Assembly: GCA_937927525.1 (NCBI GenBank) | Contig: CALBDR010000109.1 | Span: forward strand, 1-46,582 | Direction of reading: 5' to 3' | DNA length: 46,582 bases | Origin: an uncultured Candidatus Melainabacteria bacterium | GTDB lineage: Bacteria; Cyanobacteriota; Vampirovibrionia; LMEP-6097 | Notes under the pieces: model-generated | Databases searched by the model: none | What the model saw: the letters and a program-made list of their open reading frames with translations, nothing else | Told to the model about the DNA's origin: nothing | Shown: positions 23,998-32,303 of the stretch, piece by piece | How the letters are laid out: every line of letters begins with the position of its first letter | How positions within the stretch are numbered: the stretch's first letter is position 1 | Translations under genes and position numbers: made by a program

Positions 23998-25266
23998 ATG
24001 AATACTGAATTTTCTAGTATGGAAGCAGAAATTACTGATCAAATCAGATCTGCTAAAAATGTAAGCGTTATTTTAAGTTCTATTTCTACTGCTGCTAAAA
24101 ATACAGCATTAGAGCTAATAGAAAGAGAATTACTTGAATCTACTAATTATATATTAGAAGCTAACCAGGAAGACTTAAATTCTCCTGAAAACGCAAATCT
24201 CAGCAAAGCCCTAAAAGATAGAATGACTTTAGACCATGGACGTATCTCTGCGATGGCTCAGGGAATCCGCAAGGTTATAAACAGTCCTGATCCAGTTAAT
24301 AGAGTTTTAGAAGGTTGGAGACACCCTAATGGAATGAAGATTAACAAAGTGACTGTTCCTATCGGTGTTATCGGAATTATTTACGAAGCACGTCCTAATG
24401 TTACAACAGATGCTGTCGCTTTAGCGATAAAGTCAGGAAATGCTTGTGTCTTAAGAGGTAGTAAACAGACTTGGTTCACTAATAACGCGATTATGGATGT
24501 TATCGAAAGAGCACTTAAACAAAGTGACTTTCCTGTAGAGGCTATTCAGTACCTAAAAGATAAATCACGTGAAAGTGCAAAGCTGATGCTAAGAGCAAGA
24601 GACGAGATTAGTCTTATTATTCCTCGTGGTGGTGAGACACTTAAAAAGTTTATTACTGAAAATTCTCTAGTTCCTGTTTTAGGAGCTGGTGGTGGAAACT
24701 GTCATGTTTATATCGATGCTGAAGCTGACGTAGATAAGGCTGTGGAGATTGCACTGAATGCTAAGGTTCATAGACCAAGTGTCTGTAATGCTTGTGAAAG
24801 TATTTTAATCCATGAAGCTGTAAAAAATGAAGTTCTTCCTTCTTTAGTAGAGAGACTTATTAAAGAAGGTGTTGAGATAGTCGCTGACCAGGATATTCAT
24901 ACTCAATATCCATTTACAGAACTTGCTGCGGAAGAAGATTGGGGGACAGAGTATTTAGATCTTAAAGTTTCAATTAAAACAGTTGAGAGTTTAGATGAAG
25001 CGATTAATCATATTAATAAATATTCTAATAATCATTCAGAAGCTATTGTGACAGAGGATATTGAAAGAGCTGATATCTTTACAGCTACTGTAAACTCTGC
25101 GTGTGTTTATGTAAATGCCAGTACTCGTTTTACTGATGGTGAAGAATTTGGTTTCGGAGCAGAGATGGGAATCAGTACCAGCACTGGTTATGTGCGTGGA
25201 CCTATAGGGGCTAAAGAGCTTTGTACTTATAAATATATTATTGAGGGGAGTGGGCAGATAAGGTAA
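23998..25266 (+). CDS. proA: Gamma-glutamyl phosphate reductase ProA
   Basis: NADPH-dependent reductase that makes glutamate-5-semialdehyde in proline biosynthesis. The 422-aa length is standard. The N-terminus is helical. The cofactor region is VTVPIGVIGIIYEARPNVT, then ALAIKSGNACVLRGSKQ. The catalytic cysteine is Cys263 in RPSVCNACES. The C-terminal motif ASTRFTDGEEFGFGAEMGIS is complete. An extended -10 TGCTATAAT lies 7 nt before the ATG. No proB is nearby. Confidence 0.95.
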   Translation: MNTEFSSMEAEITDQIRSAKNVSVILSSISTAAKNTALELIERELLESTNYILEANQEDLNSPENANLSKALKDRMTLDHGRISAMAQGIRKVINSPDPVNRVLEGWRHPNGMKINKVTVPIGVIGIIYEARPNVTTDAVALAIKSGNACVLRGSKQTWFTNNAIMDVIERALKQSDFPVEAIQYLKDKSRESAKLMLRARDEISLIIPRGGETLKKFITENSLVPVLGAGGGNCHVYIDAEADVDKAVEIALNAKVHRPSVCNACESILIHEAVKNEVLPSLVERLIKEGVEIVADQDIHTQYPFTELAAEEDWGTEYLDLKVSIKTVESLDEAINHINKYSNNHSEAIVTEDIERADIFTATVNSACVYVNASTRFTDGEEFGFGAEMGISTSTGYVRGPIGAKELCTYKYIIEGSGQIR

Positions 25267-25294
25267 TCTGCGGAATTTTGACCCCTAAAATATT

Positions 25295-25567
25295 TTGAGC
25301 TATTTTGTGAAAATTATTAGGGTGAAGCATGAGTATTTATTTGAAGCGACTAAGTTTAAGGCTGAATCTATAAGAAGTTTTGGTATTGCACTAACTGTTC
25401 CCTTTGGTTCTATGATGTTAAAATTATTTTTAGAGCCAGTTAGTTTGACCAATTTTACTGCTTTTGTACTGATTAAGTTATTATTGTCGGTAATTTTAGT
25501 AGCTTACGGATCTAATATCATAGGTGTTGCTCAAAACACTATTGAAAAAGGAGATTCTTCACTATAA
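25295..25567 (+). CDS. Small membrane protein (up to 90 aa)
   Basis: Not recognised. Two hydrophobic segments are predicted: about 29-50 (FGIALTVPFGSMMLKLFL) and 56-77 (FTAFVLIKLLLSVILVAYGS). The N-terminus is basic and the polar C-terminus ends KGDSSL. The start is uncertain: TTG 25295 gives the full frame, while GTG 25308 or GTG 25321 are alternatives, the last lying 7 nt after a GAAAAT -10-like box. The stop overlaps the next ATG, so the two are coupled. Confidence 0.55.
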   Translation: MSYFVKIIRVKHEYLFEATKFKAESIRSFGIALTVPFGSMMLKLFLEPVSLTNFTAFVLIKLLLSVILVAYGSNIIGVAQNTIEKGDSSL

Positions 25568-25776
25568 TGCAGGTTACGTTTAGTTTTCATATTAGTGATC
25601 TTTGGGCAATTATTATTTTGCCAATAGCAGTTTCGCCGATGCTATATCCTATTTATGTCCTTACGAAGGATATAGACAAAGAACAAAATATTATAAGAGT
25701 GAAAAAAGGGAAGAGTCCTTTACCCGAAAGACCATGGTGGAAGATTATGCTGAATCCTTATCCTAAAAGTCAATGA
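25567..25776 (+). CDS. Small membrane protein (69 aa)
   Basis: Not recognised. One predicted transmembrane helix (LWAIIILPIAVSPMLYPIYV), then a basic cytoplasmic-type tail with KKGKSPLPERPWWK. The ATG overlaps the stop of the upstream small gene (TAATG), and its own stop overlaps nadD (ATGA), so the three genes form a tightly coupled unit. A two-subunit small membrane complex is possible but unproven. Confidence 0.6.
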   Translation: MQVTFSFHISDLWAIIILPIAVSPMLYPIYVLTKDIDKEQNIIRVKKGKSPLPERPWWKIMLNPYPKSQ

Positions 25777-26453
25777 AACTAGCACTCTTCGGAGGATCTT
25801 TTGATCCAATTCATAATGGTCACTTAGCTATAGCAAAGCAAGCAAAGCTTGCCCTCGAGCTAGATGAAGTGCATTTTATTCTCGCAAAGCAGTCGCCTTT
25901 TAAGGTTATACAGGGCGATGAATCGCCGGATATGTTTATAGATGAGCGCGGCAAAGCCGCGCAACAACGCTTTGAAATTTTAAAAACAGCCCTATCAGAA
26001 AAAGAATACGTAGACTTAAACTTCAAAGCAATAGATATAGAACTGAAACGCTCAGCTCCGTCATATTCTTACCAAACAGTCGATTACTATAAAGCTAAAT
26101 ATCCAGATGCTGAATTGTTCTGGATTATGGGTGAGGATAATTATTACTCTCTAGATAAATGGAAAAATTCTGAATACCTTATCGAGAATTTAGAATTTAT
26201 AGTTTTAAGGCGGCGTGAAGTTGAGTTGGGCGAACCTGAACACGCCGCAAAAAGTGAAAACTTATCTTCGGGCAAAGCCCATAAGGAGAAAACTACAGAC
26301 ATGCTAAAAAAAGCCCACTTCCTCCAAAGTCCTTATTATGACGTATCTTCCACCCAGATTAGAGAAGCTATAACTAATGGCAGTGATCTAGATTTCTTAG
26401 CTGAAAATTTACCAAATAGTATATATGGACTAGTAGTTCAAAACTATAAATAA
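25773..26453 (+). CDS. nadD: Nicotinate-nucleotide adenylyltransferase NadD
   Basis: Adenylates nicotinate mononucleotide in NAD synthesis. The nucleotidyltransferase signature GGSFDPIHNGH is at residues 5-15. The middle region has FWIMGEDNYYSLDKWKN, and the second signature SSTQIREAI is near 192-200. At 226 aa it is longer than many NadD proteins because of an extra, polar loop (about 151-180, around HAAKSENLSSGKAHKEKTTD) after the strand FIVLRRREV. That loop and an earlier segment (ERGKAAQQ) are encoded by GC-rich palindromes. It is the last gene of the coupled three-gene unit and lies directly upstream of fliL. Confidence 0.92.
   Translation: MKLALFGGSFDPIHNGHLAIAKQAKLALELDEVHFILAKQSPFKVIQGDESPDMFIDERGKAAQQRFEILKTALSEKEYVDLNFKAIDIELKRSAPSYSYQTVDYYKAKYPDAELFWIMGEDNYYSLDKWKNSEYLIENLEFIVLRRREVELGEPEHAAKSENLSSGKAHKEKTTDMLKKAHFLQSPYYDVSSTQIREAITNGSDLDFLAENLPNSIYGLVVQNYK
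25946..26280. repeat. Three GC-rich palindromes inside nadD
   Basis: GCGCGGC-AAA-GCCGCGC at 25946-25962; GCGGCGTG (26210-26217) with CACGCCGC (26241-26248); GGGC-AAA-GCCC at 26270-26280. All are far more GC-rich than their context and keep the reading frame. Similar stem-loops occur at 23055-23075 and 42238-42257. Confidence 0.6.
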
Positions 26454-26479
26454 GCTATTACGGGAATATTGTAAACGCT

Positions 26480-27019
26480 ATGGCAGAAGATCAAGGTTCA
26501 ACAACAGTAGTTAGTTCGGGCGCACCAAATATGGTTCTAATCATATTTTTCGTGTTCATCGCTGCATTCGGTGGTGTGATTCTCGCTTTTAAACTGGTAC
26601 CAAAGATGATAACCGTTAACCAAACAATCGAAGAACATAGGGAGCCAAATGACCACGATCATTTACCTATTCACCCACTTGGGGACTTCGTTGTTAACTT
26701 ATCTGATCTTTCTGGTAGTAGGTTTTTAAAAGTTTCGATCACGGCAAAATTATACTCAGAGGATTTTGAGGAGTTTGCTTCATTATCTCCAGAAGAACAG
26801 CATGGATTCGATATGCGTATAGAACATGATCTTCACCCTGTAGTTCCAGCTATTAAGGATGTGATTATTACTACTTTATCTCGTAAAAAGGCAGAAGAAG
26901 TAATTGGTTTTGAAAACAAGTTAGCTTTAAAGATGGAATTAAAAGAGAATTTGAATCATGTTATGCACGGCGAATTTAAGATCTTTGATCTTTACTTCAC
27001 AGATTTCATTGTTCAGTAG
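26480..27019 (+). CDS. fliL: Flagellar basal-body-associated protein FliL
   Basis: Single-pass inner-membrane protein that surrounds and supports the stator. The transmembrane helix is at about 18-41 (MVLIIFFVFIAAFGGVILAF). A periplasmic domain follows, with LGDFVVNLSDLSGSRFLKVS and the C-terminal helix and strands (LKENLNHVMHGEFKIFDLYFTDFIVQ), which are the family hallmarks. The 179-aa length is usual. It sits 10 bp upstream of fliM, a classic fliL-fliM order. Confidence 0.9.
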   Translation: MAEDQGSTTVVSSGAPNMVLIIFFVFIAAFGGVILAFKLVPKMITVNQTIEEHREPNDHDHLPIHPLGDFVVNLSDLSGSRFLKVSITAKLYSEDFEEFASLSPEEQHGFDMRIEHDLHPVVPAIKDVIITTLSRKKAEEVIGFENKLALKMELKENLNHVMHGEFKIFDLYFTDFIVQ

Positions 27020-27028
27020 TAGGAGAGG

Positions 27029-28009
27029 ATGCAGAAGTATAATCGCGACAGTAAAAAAATAATTCCTGGACCACGGGTACGTGATATACCCGAATTACCT
27101 CCGATCGGACCTGAATCGGCTCCGAAGATTAAAGAGTATAACTTTAGAAACCCAGATAAGTTCAACAAAGAACATTTAAAGGTAATCGGTAATATCCATG
27201 AGATCTTTTGTAAGGAAGTAACTCTATCCTTAAACTCTTTATTACGTATTAACTGTGAACTTAGTGTAGCGAATGTGCAACAGGTTACTTATGGTGACTT
27301 TCTTGCGACTATGTCTGAGGATCTCTACACTGGTATTATTAACATGCAACCTTTTCTAACTCAGTTGAGTTTTAGTATTGAAAAGCATTTAGTCGGTTCT
27401 ATTCTTGACCGTCTTTTAGGTGGTATGGGTGTATCTAGTGTCAGAGACGAACTGAGTGAAGTTGAGTATGGTATTACAAAAGATATTTTAAAAAGAATCC
27501 TCTATCACTTACCAGAAGGTTGGCAGAATGTAGTAAAAAACATCGGTGCGGTTGAATTAAACTCTTTGGAGACTTCAACTACTAACATCCAGATTGCTCC
27601 GATCACGGATATCGTAGCAGTGATTACTATAAATGTTGAGATCGGCTCATATTTAGGATTAATTACTATATGTATTCCTCACTCGGCTTTAGAGGGGGTA
27701 ATCAGTCAGTTAACACGTCAATCATCATTCAATACTCAATCTGTTGATACGAATGACACTAAAGATCATATTATTAATAAACTATCTGGAACTAGTTTGC
27801 CTGTACGTATTGTTCTTGCTCGAGGAGAGTTTAGTATGTATGACGCCACGCATTTAAAGGTGGGAGATATTATAAAAATGGATTCTGGTTATGATGATAA
27901 GGCCGAGATCTGGATAGCAAACCAACTCAAGTTTTTAGGGGTTAGTGGACAAGTGCAAGGGAAGCTAGCAGTATGTATTGCGGATCAATATAATGAAGAT
28001 GATAGTTAG
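27029..28009 (+). CDS. fliM: Flagellar motor switch protein FliM
   Basis: C-ring component linking CheY signalling to FliG and FliN. The conserved YNFRNPDKFNKEHLKVIGNI entry, the middle domain with the GGxG motif (LVGSILDRLLGGMG), and the C-terminal FliN-like domain (SGTSLPVRIVLARGEFSMYD through QGKLAVCIADQY) are all present over 326 aa. The N-terminus reads MQKYNRDSKKIIPGPRVRD and lacks the CheY-P-binding LSQ-EIDALL motif usually found there. An in-frame stop 9 nt upstream of ATG 27029 rules out a longer start. The ribosome site is AGGAG. It is followed by the flagellin-like gene. Confidence 0.9.
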   Translation: MQKYNRDSKKIIPGPRVRDIPELPPIGPESAPKIKEYNFRNPDKFNKEHLKVIGNIHEIFCKEVTLSLNSLLRINCELSVANVQQVTYGDFLATMSEDLYTGIINMQPFLTQLSFSIEKHLVGSILDRLLGGMGVSSVRDELSEVEYGITKDILKRILYHLPEGWQNVVKNIGAVELNSLETSTTNIQIAPITDIVAVITINVEIGSYLGLITICIPHSALEGVISQLTRQSSFNTQSVDTNDTKDHIINKLSGTSLPVRIVLARGEFSMYDATHLKVGDIIKMDSGYDDKAEIWIANQLKFLGVSGQVQGKLAVCIADQYNEDDS

Positions 28010-28071
28010 TAACTCGTACTTTTGTGGTAGATAGTAAGTGTGAATTTCTATTTTAAACTCCGGGGGGATTT

Positions 28072-31000
28072 ATGGGAGTAGGCAATTTTGGTATAAGCCC
28101 AACACAACTAGCAAATAGTGCTTTTACCAAGCAAGCATCTGAATTAGAACAAAGAATCGTTGAGAAAGATACAAACCGTAAGGACATTCAACGAGTAGGT
28201 GGTAATGTAGCTGCTTATAATAATGCAAAGCGTGATTTCAGAACTGCCCATGTGGTTAATAAGCAATTAAGTTCAACCTTAGATAGTATGATTGGTGCTT
28301 CCAACAGTCTAACAGAGATTAAATCTAAATTACAAAGTATTCAATCAATAGTTCAAGACTCTATAGATGGAAATATTACAAATCTAGACCAGGCACAAGA
28401 GGATATTAATGCATTTGTTAGTGAAATCGAAGAGATTATCTCGAAAACTGAGTATAAGAATAAAAAGTTATTTGATGGAAATTTTGAAATCTCAACTTTA
28501 AAAGATATTGATGTTTCTACACTAAGTCTTGATTTTAGAAATACAGAGACAGGAACAGTGGCTCCACCACCAGCTTTACCTGGTGCAGGTAGTTTAAGCA
28601 TCTCTGATGCTATTTATGGACCTACTGGTCAGGGGGTTGCGATCAATGATAATTATAGATTTGTCAAGAATACAACTTTTGGTACTTTAAATGAGATAGG
28701 TAACGATGGTGATTACGGGGTTGCGATCAATGATAATTATATAGTAGAGGGTTATAATGAATATATTCAAGAAGATATAGAGATAGCTACATTAGGTATT
28801 AGGATTTATGATAGGACTAATGGTTCCCTTGTTGTAAATATTACAGATGATCGGTTAGGTAAAGATGTTCTAGGATCTAATATAGCGATTAATGAAAATG
28901 ATCAAATTATTGTAGCTAGTGAAGAGGCTGGAGTGGATCAAAGTGGTGGAGTAGTTTTAGTCGATGGTTTTTCTCCTATGGGGGGTCTAGGTACTGTAAC
29001 TCAACTTTTAGATACAACCGGAGCAGCCTGGGATCCAAGTTCACCTATTCAGGTTGAAATTTCAAATGGTTATGCTGTGGCTTATACAGATGGTGGAGCT
29101 GATAATTCACAAGAATTACTTGTTTGGGACTTAACAGATACAGGTGCTGATTTAGCTAAAGCTGATTATGATTTTTCATATAACAACACTCCAGTAAATG
29201 GTAGTGGTGGTGCTGATGTAGCTATTAATGGTGATCAATTAATAGTAGGTGGTTCATACTCTAATGGTGATGGATTTGCTCAAATCTATGATTTGAATAA
29301 CGGTACTTTAGGTAGAAGATTTGAATTAAAAGCTGATAATGACGGTATTGATTTTGGTCAGAATGTAGAGTTTAGTAATGATGGAACTCAAGCTATTATC
29401 GCAGCAGGTACTGAGGACAGAATATTTAATATCTCTGACGGTTCTTTAGCTATGACTATTAATCACTTTGGTTTTGAGAAAAGATCTAATTATGTGATTG
29501 ATGGTAATATTTTGTATATTTCAGTAGCAGGTACTGATCTTTTAAACCCTAGGATCTTGGCTTATGATATTACCAGTGAAAATTTAGAAGAAGGCCCTAT
29601 AGAAATGCAAAGAACATATAGGGACGATGCAGAATTTGATGTTTATAATGGCTCATTAGCAGTTGTTCGTAAAAATCAGCAAATAGACTATCTTCATGAT
29701 ATAGAAGTTATTGATTTAATTAATGATGGAAGTACTACTGTAAATAATGATAATTATAGATTTGTCAAGAATACAACTTTTGGTACTTTAAATGAGATAG
29801 GTAACGATGGTGATTACGGGGTTGCGATCAATGATAATTATATAGTAGAGGGTTATAATGAATATATTCAAGAAGATATAGAGATAGCTACATTAGGTAT
29901 TAGGATTTATGATAGGACTAATGGTTCCCTTGTTGTAAATATTACAGATGATCGGTTAGGTAAAGATGTTCTAGGATCTAATATAGCGATTAATGAAAAT
30001 GATCAAATTATTGTAGCTAGTGAAGAGGCTGGAGTGGATCAAAGTGGTGGAGTAGTTTTAGTCGATGGTTTTTCTCCTATGGGGGGTCTAGGTACTGTAA
30101 CTCAACTTTTAGATACAACCGGAGCAGCCTGGGATCCAAGTTCACCTATTCAGGTTGAAATTTCAAATGGTTATGCTGTGGCTTATACAGATGGTGGAGC
30201 TGATAATTCACAAGAATTACTTGTTTGGGACTTAACAGATACAGGTGCTGATTTAGCTAAAGCTGATTATGATTTTTCATATAACAACACTCCAGTAAAT
30301 GGTAGTGGTGGTGCTGATGTAGCTATTAATGGTGATCAATTAATAGTAGGTGGTTCATACTCTAATGGTGATGGATTTGCTCAAATCTATGATTTGAATA
30401 ACGGTACTTTAGGTAGAAGATTTGAATTAAAAGCTGATAATGACGGTATTGATTTTGGTCAGAATGTAGAGTTTAGTAATGATGGAACTCAAGCTATTAT
30501 CGCAGCAGGTACTGAGGACAGAATATTTAATATCTCTGACGGTTCTTTAGCTATGACTATTAATCACTTTGGTTTTGAGAAAAGATCTAATTATGTGATT
30601 GATGGTAATATTTTGTATATTTCAGTAGCAGGTACTGATCTTTTAAACCCTAGGATCTTGGCTTATGATATTACCAGTGAAAATTTAGAAGAAGGCCCTA
30701 TAGAAATGCAAAGAACATATAGGGACGATGCAGAATTTGATGTTTATAATGGCTCATTAGCAGTTGTTCGTAAAAATCAGCAAATAGACTATCTTCATGA
30801 TATAGAAGTTATTGATTTAATTAATGATGGAAGTACTACTGTAAATGAAGATAACTTTGGTGAAGAAGTCGTCATGACTAGTAGATATATTGCTGTTGGT
30901 ACTCCAGGTTACGATTCAAGTCCATATATTGATGATAAAGTTGGAGCAGTTAATATTTATGATCGATTAAGTGGTAACTTAGTTACTACTATTCAGGGTT

Positions 31001-32193
31001 ATGATGCTGTTAATCCTATTGCTATGGCTGGAGATACTCTTGCAATTGGTACTGCTACAGGGGTTAAATTCTTTGATTTATTAAATAATGGCAACCCCAT
31101 AGGAACTTTAGGCAATGGTTTTAATGTTACATCACTTACCATGACTGATGAATATATTGCATGGGGAAATGAAAATTATCCTACTATTAGATTTACTGAT
31201 AATGATGGTAATTTTGATGGGCGTCTTGGTAATACTGTCGGTGTTACTGGAAACTTCGGTGTAACGATGGCTCTGGATGGCTCTAATTTAATAGTTGGTG
31301 ATACTGATAATGGTAATATAAAAGTTGTAGATCTCAGTATATCTGGCGTATCTCCGACTATTGCAACTATTTCAGGTTTAAATCTTACTGCTGACTCTCA
31401 GGTAGATATCTCAGGTACTAATATCGCTATTAGTAATGTTAATGGTCAGGATATTCAGATTTATGATATCAGTGAGGGTTTAGGTTTTGAAGCTTTATCG
31501 CGAACTATTACTGCTCCTCCTGGTTCAGTCAAATTCGGAAATTCTATAGACTTAGATGGGGATAAGCTTGCGGTAGGTGACGCTAGATTTAATGGTAACT
31601 CTGGTATTGCCTATTTATATGATATTAATTCTGGAACTATTTTAGATAGTGTGGTTCCTTCTGTTGCTGGTGATGGTCTTTCATTCTTTGGCTCAGATGT
31701 TTCTTTATTAGGTGATGATTTAGCAGTAGGTGTTATTAGAGGTCTTGATGCTTTTTCTAATGAACAAGCAGGTTATGTAAGTTTATATAATTTTACTAGT
31801 GATGGCTCTTTATTAAATCCATATGATGAAAATCCTTCATCTTTAGTTACTGGTAATGGTCTTGAACTTAATATTTATTCTCAGCAAGCAGGTACTTTAG
31901 GTGCGGGGACTTTTACATCTCTTGCTGATATTTCAGTATCCATGACTACTGCTTCACTCGGTGGACAAACCAATTTAGGAACTTATGAAGATATTTATAG
32001 TATCGATCAGATGATCTCAAATCTTGATGGGATGCAGGCTTTAATTGACTCTCAAATTGGTGAGCTAACAACTTTAACTACTAATGCTGATACTATTGAA
32101 CAACTTACAAAAGATACTTTGGATCTTTACGCTAATATTCTTCCAGATTCTCAGATCGCAGATCCTAATATTGCATTAAATCTTTTGCCATAA
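28072..32193 (+). CDS. Giant flagellin-like protein with beta-propeller-type insert (1,373 aa)
   Basis: The N-terminal 150 residues match the flagellin D0/D1 pattern: LDSMIGASNSLTEIKSKLQS, then DNLDQ-type helices and IEEIISKTEYKNKKLFDGNF, the usual Q-T-F-G-K-LL-D-G loop. The last 70 residues (SNLDGMQALIDSQIGELTTL and following) resemble the C-terminal D1/D0 helix. About 1,100 residues in between consist of blade-like repeats with VAINDNYIVEG, GEEVVMTSRYIAVGTPGYD and DLDGDKLAVGD-type motifs, reminiscent of FG-GAP or PQQ-like propellers. Two consecutive 367-residue blocks are identical. A strong ribosome site (GGGGGGA) precedes the ATG and a terminator follows. Filament subunit or filament-decorating role is inferred; a FlgL-like role is an alternative. 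Confidence 0.75.
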   Translation: MGVGNFGISPTQLANSAFTKQASELEQRIVEKDTNRKDIQRVGGNVAAYNNAKRDFRTAHVVNKQLSSTLDSMIGASNSLTEIKSKLQSIQSIVQDSIDGNITNLDQAQEDINAFVSEIEEIISKTEYKNKKLFDGNFEISTLKDIDVSTLSLDFRNTETGTVAPPPALPGAGSLSISDAIYGPTGQGVAINDNYRFVKNTTFGTLNEIGNDGDYGVAINDNYIVEGYNEYIQEDIEIATLGIRIYDRTNGSLVVNITDDRLGKDVLGSNIAINENDQIIVASEEAGVDQSGGVVLVDGFSPMGGLGTVTQLLDTTGAAWDPSSPIQVEISNGYAVAYTDGGADNSQELLVWDLTDTGADLAKADYDFSYNNTPVNGSGGADVAINGDQLIVGGSYSNGDGFAQIYDLNNGTLGRRFELKADNDGIDFGQNVEFSNDGTQAIIAAGTEDRIFNISDGSLAMTINHFGFEKRSNYVIDGNILYISVAGTDLLNPRILAYDITSENLEEGPIEMQRTYRDDAEFDVYNGSLAVVRKNQQIDYLHDIEVIDLINDGSTTVNNDNYRFVKNTTFGTLNEIGNDGDYGVAINDNYIVEGYNEYIQEDIEIATLGIRIYDRTNGSLVVNITDDRLGKDVLGSNIAINENDQIIVASEEAGVDQSGGVVLVDGFSPMGGLGTVTQLLDTTGAAWDPSSPIQVEISNGYAVAYTDGGADNSQELLVWDLTDTGADLAKADYDFSYNNTPVNGSGGADVAINGDQLIVGGSYSNGDGFAQIYDLNNGTLGRRFELKADNDGIDFGQNVEFSNDGTQAIIAAGTEDRIFNISDGSLAMTINHFGFEKRSNYVIDGNILYISVAGTDLLNPRILAYDITSENLEEGPIEMQRTYRDDAEFDVYNGSLAVVRKNQQIDYLHDIEVIDLINDGSTTVNEDNFGEEVVMTSRYIAVGTPGYDSSPYIDDKVGAVNIYDRLSGNLVTTIQGYDAVNPIAMAGDTLAIGTATGVKFFDLLNNGNPIGTLGNGFNVTSLTMTDEYIAWGNENYPTIRFTDNDGNFDGRLGNTVGVTGNFGVTMALDGSNLIVGDTDNGNIKVVDLSISGVSPTIATISGLNLTADSQVDISGTNIAISNVNGQDIQIYDISEGLGFEALSRTITAPPGSVKFGNSIDLDGDKLAVGDARFNGNSGIAYLYDINSGTILDSVVPSVAGDGLSFFGSDVSLLGDDLAVGVIRGLDAFSNEQAGYVSLYNFTSDGSLLNPYDENPSSLVTGNGLELNIYSQQAGTLGAGTFTSLADISVSMTTASLGGQTNLGTYEDIYSIDQMISNLDGMQALIDSQIGELTTLTTNADTIEQLTKDTLDLYANILPDSQIADPNIALNLLP
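28633..28741 (+). repeat. 25-bp direct repeat at the edge of the flagellin duplication
   Basis: A 25-bp sequence starting GGGGTTGCGATCAATGATAA is at 28633-28657 and again at 28717-28741 (spacing 84 bp, in frame). The first lies exactly across the left end of the 1,101-bp unit. Confidence 0.8.
28645..29745 (+). repeat. Exact tandem repeat in flagellin gene, unit 1 (1,101 bp, 367 codons)
   Basis: Starts AATGATAATTATAGATTTGT. Followed immediately and in frame by unit 2; I found no differences between the units on reading, and the encoded blocks are identical. Confidence 0.9.
29746..30846 (+). repeat. Exact tandem repeat in flagellin gene, unit 2 (1,101 bp, 367 codons)
   Basis: Second unit, abutting unit 1. 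After it the sequence changes to a related but diverged blade (EDNFGEEVV in place of NDNYRFV). Confidence 0.9.
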
Positions 32194-32223
32194 TAATTTT
32201 GTCGCCCACAACACACCACACAA

Positions 32224-32252
32224 AAAAGAGCAGCCTTAATGGCTGCTCTTTT
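32224..32252. terminator. Bidirectional terminator between flagellin and ilvC
   Basis: 12-bp stem AAAAGAGCAGCC/GGCTGCTCTTTT with a 5-nt loop, A-rich on one side and T-rich on the other, between convergent genes. Confidence 0.85.
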
Positions 32253-32303
32253 CCTTCTTATCTATTACTTTTGCTTATTCAAGCATATTGCTTGAAATAA
32301 CTA

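Noticed and set aside
16436..30846. Dismissing all exact repeats as assembly errors
   Set aside because: Three independent repeats occur, each with unique flanks, distinct tails or synonymous flank differences, so at least some must be biological; long reads would decide each case.
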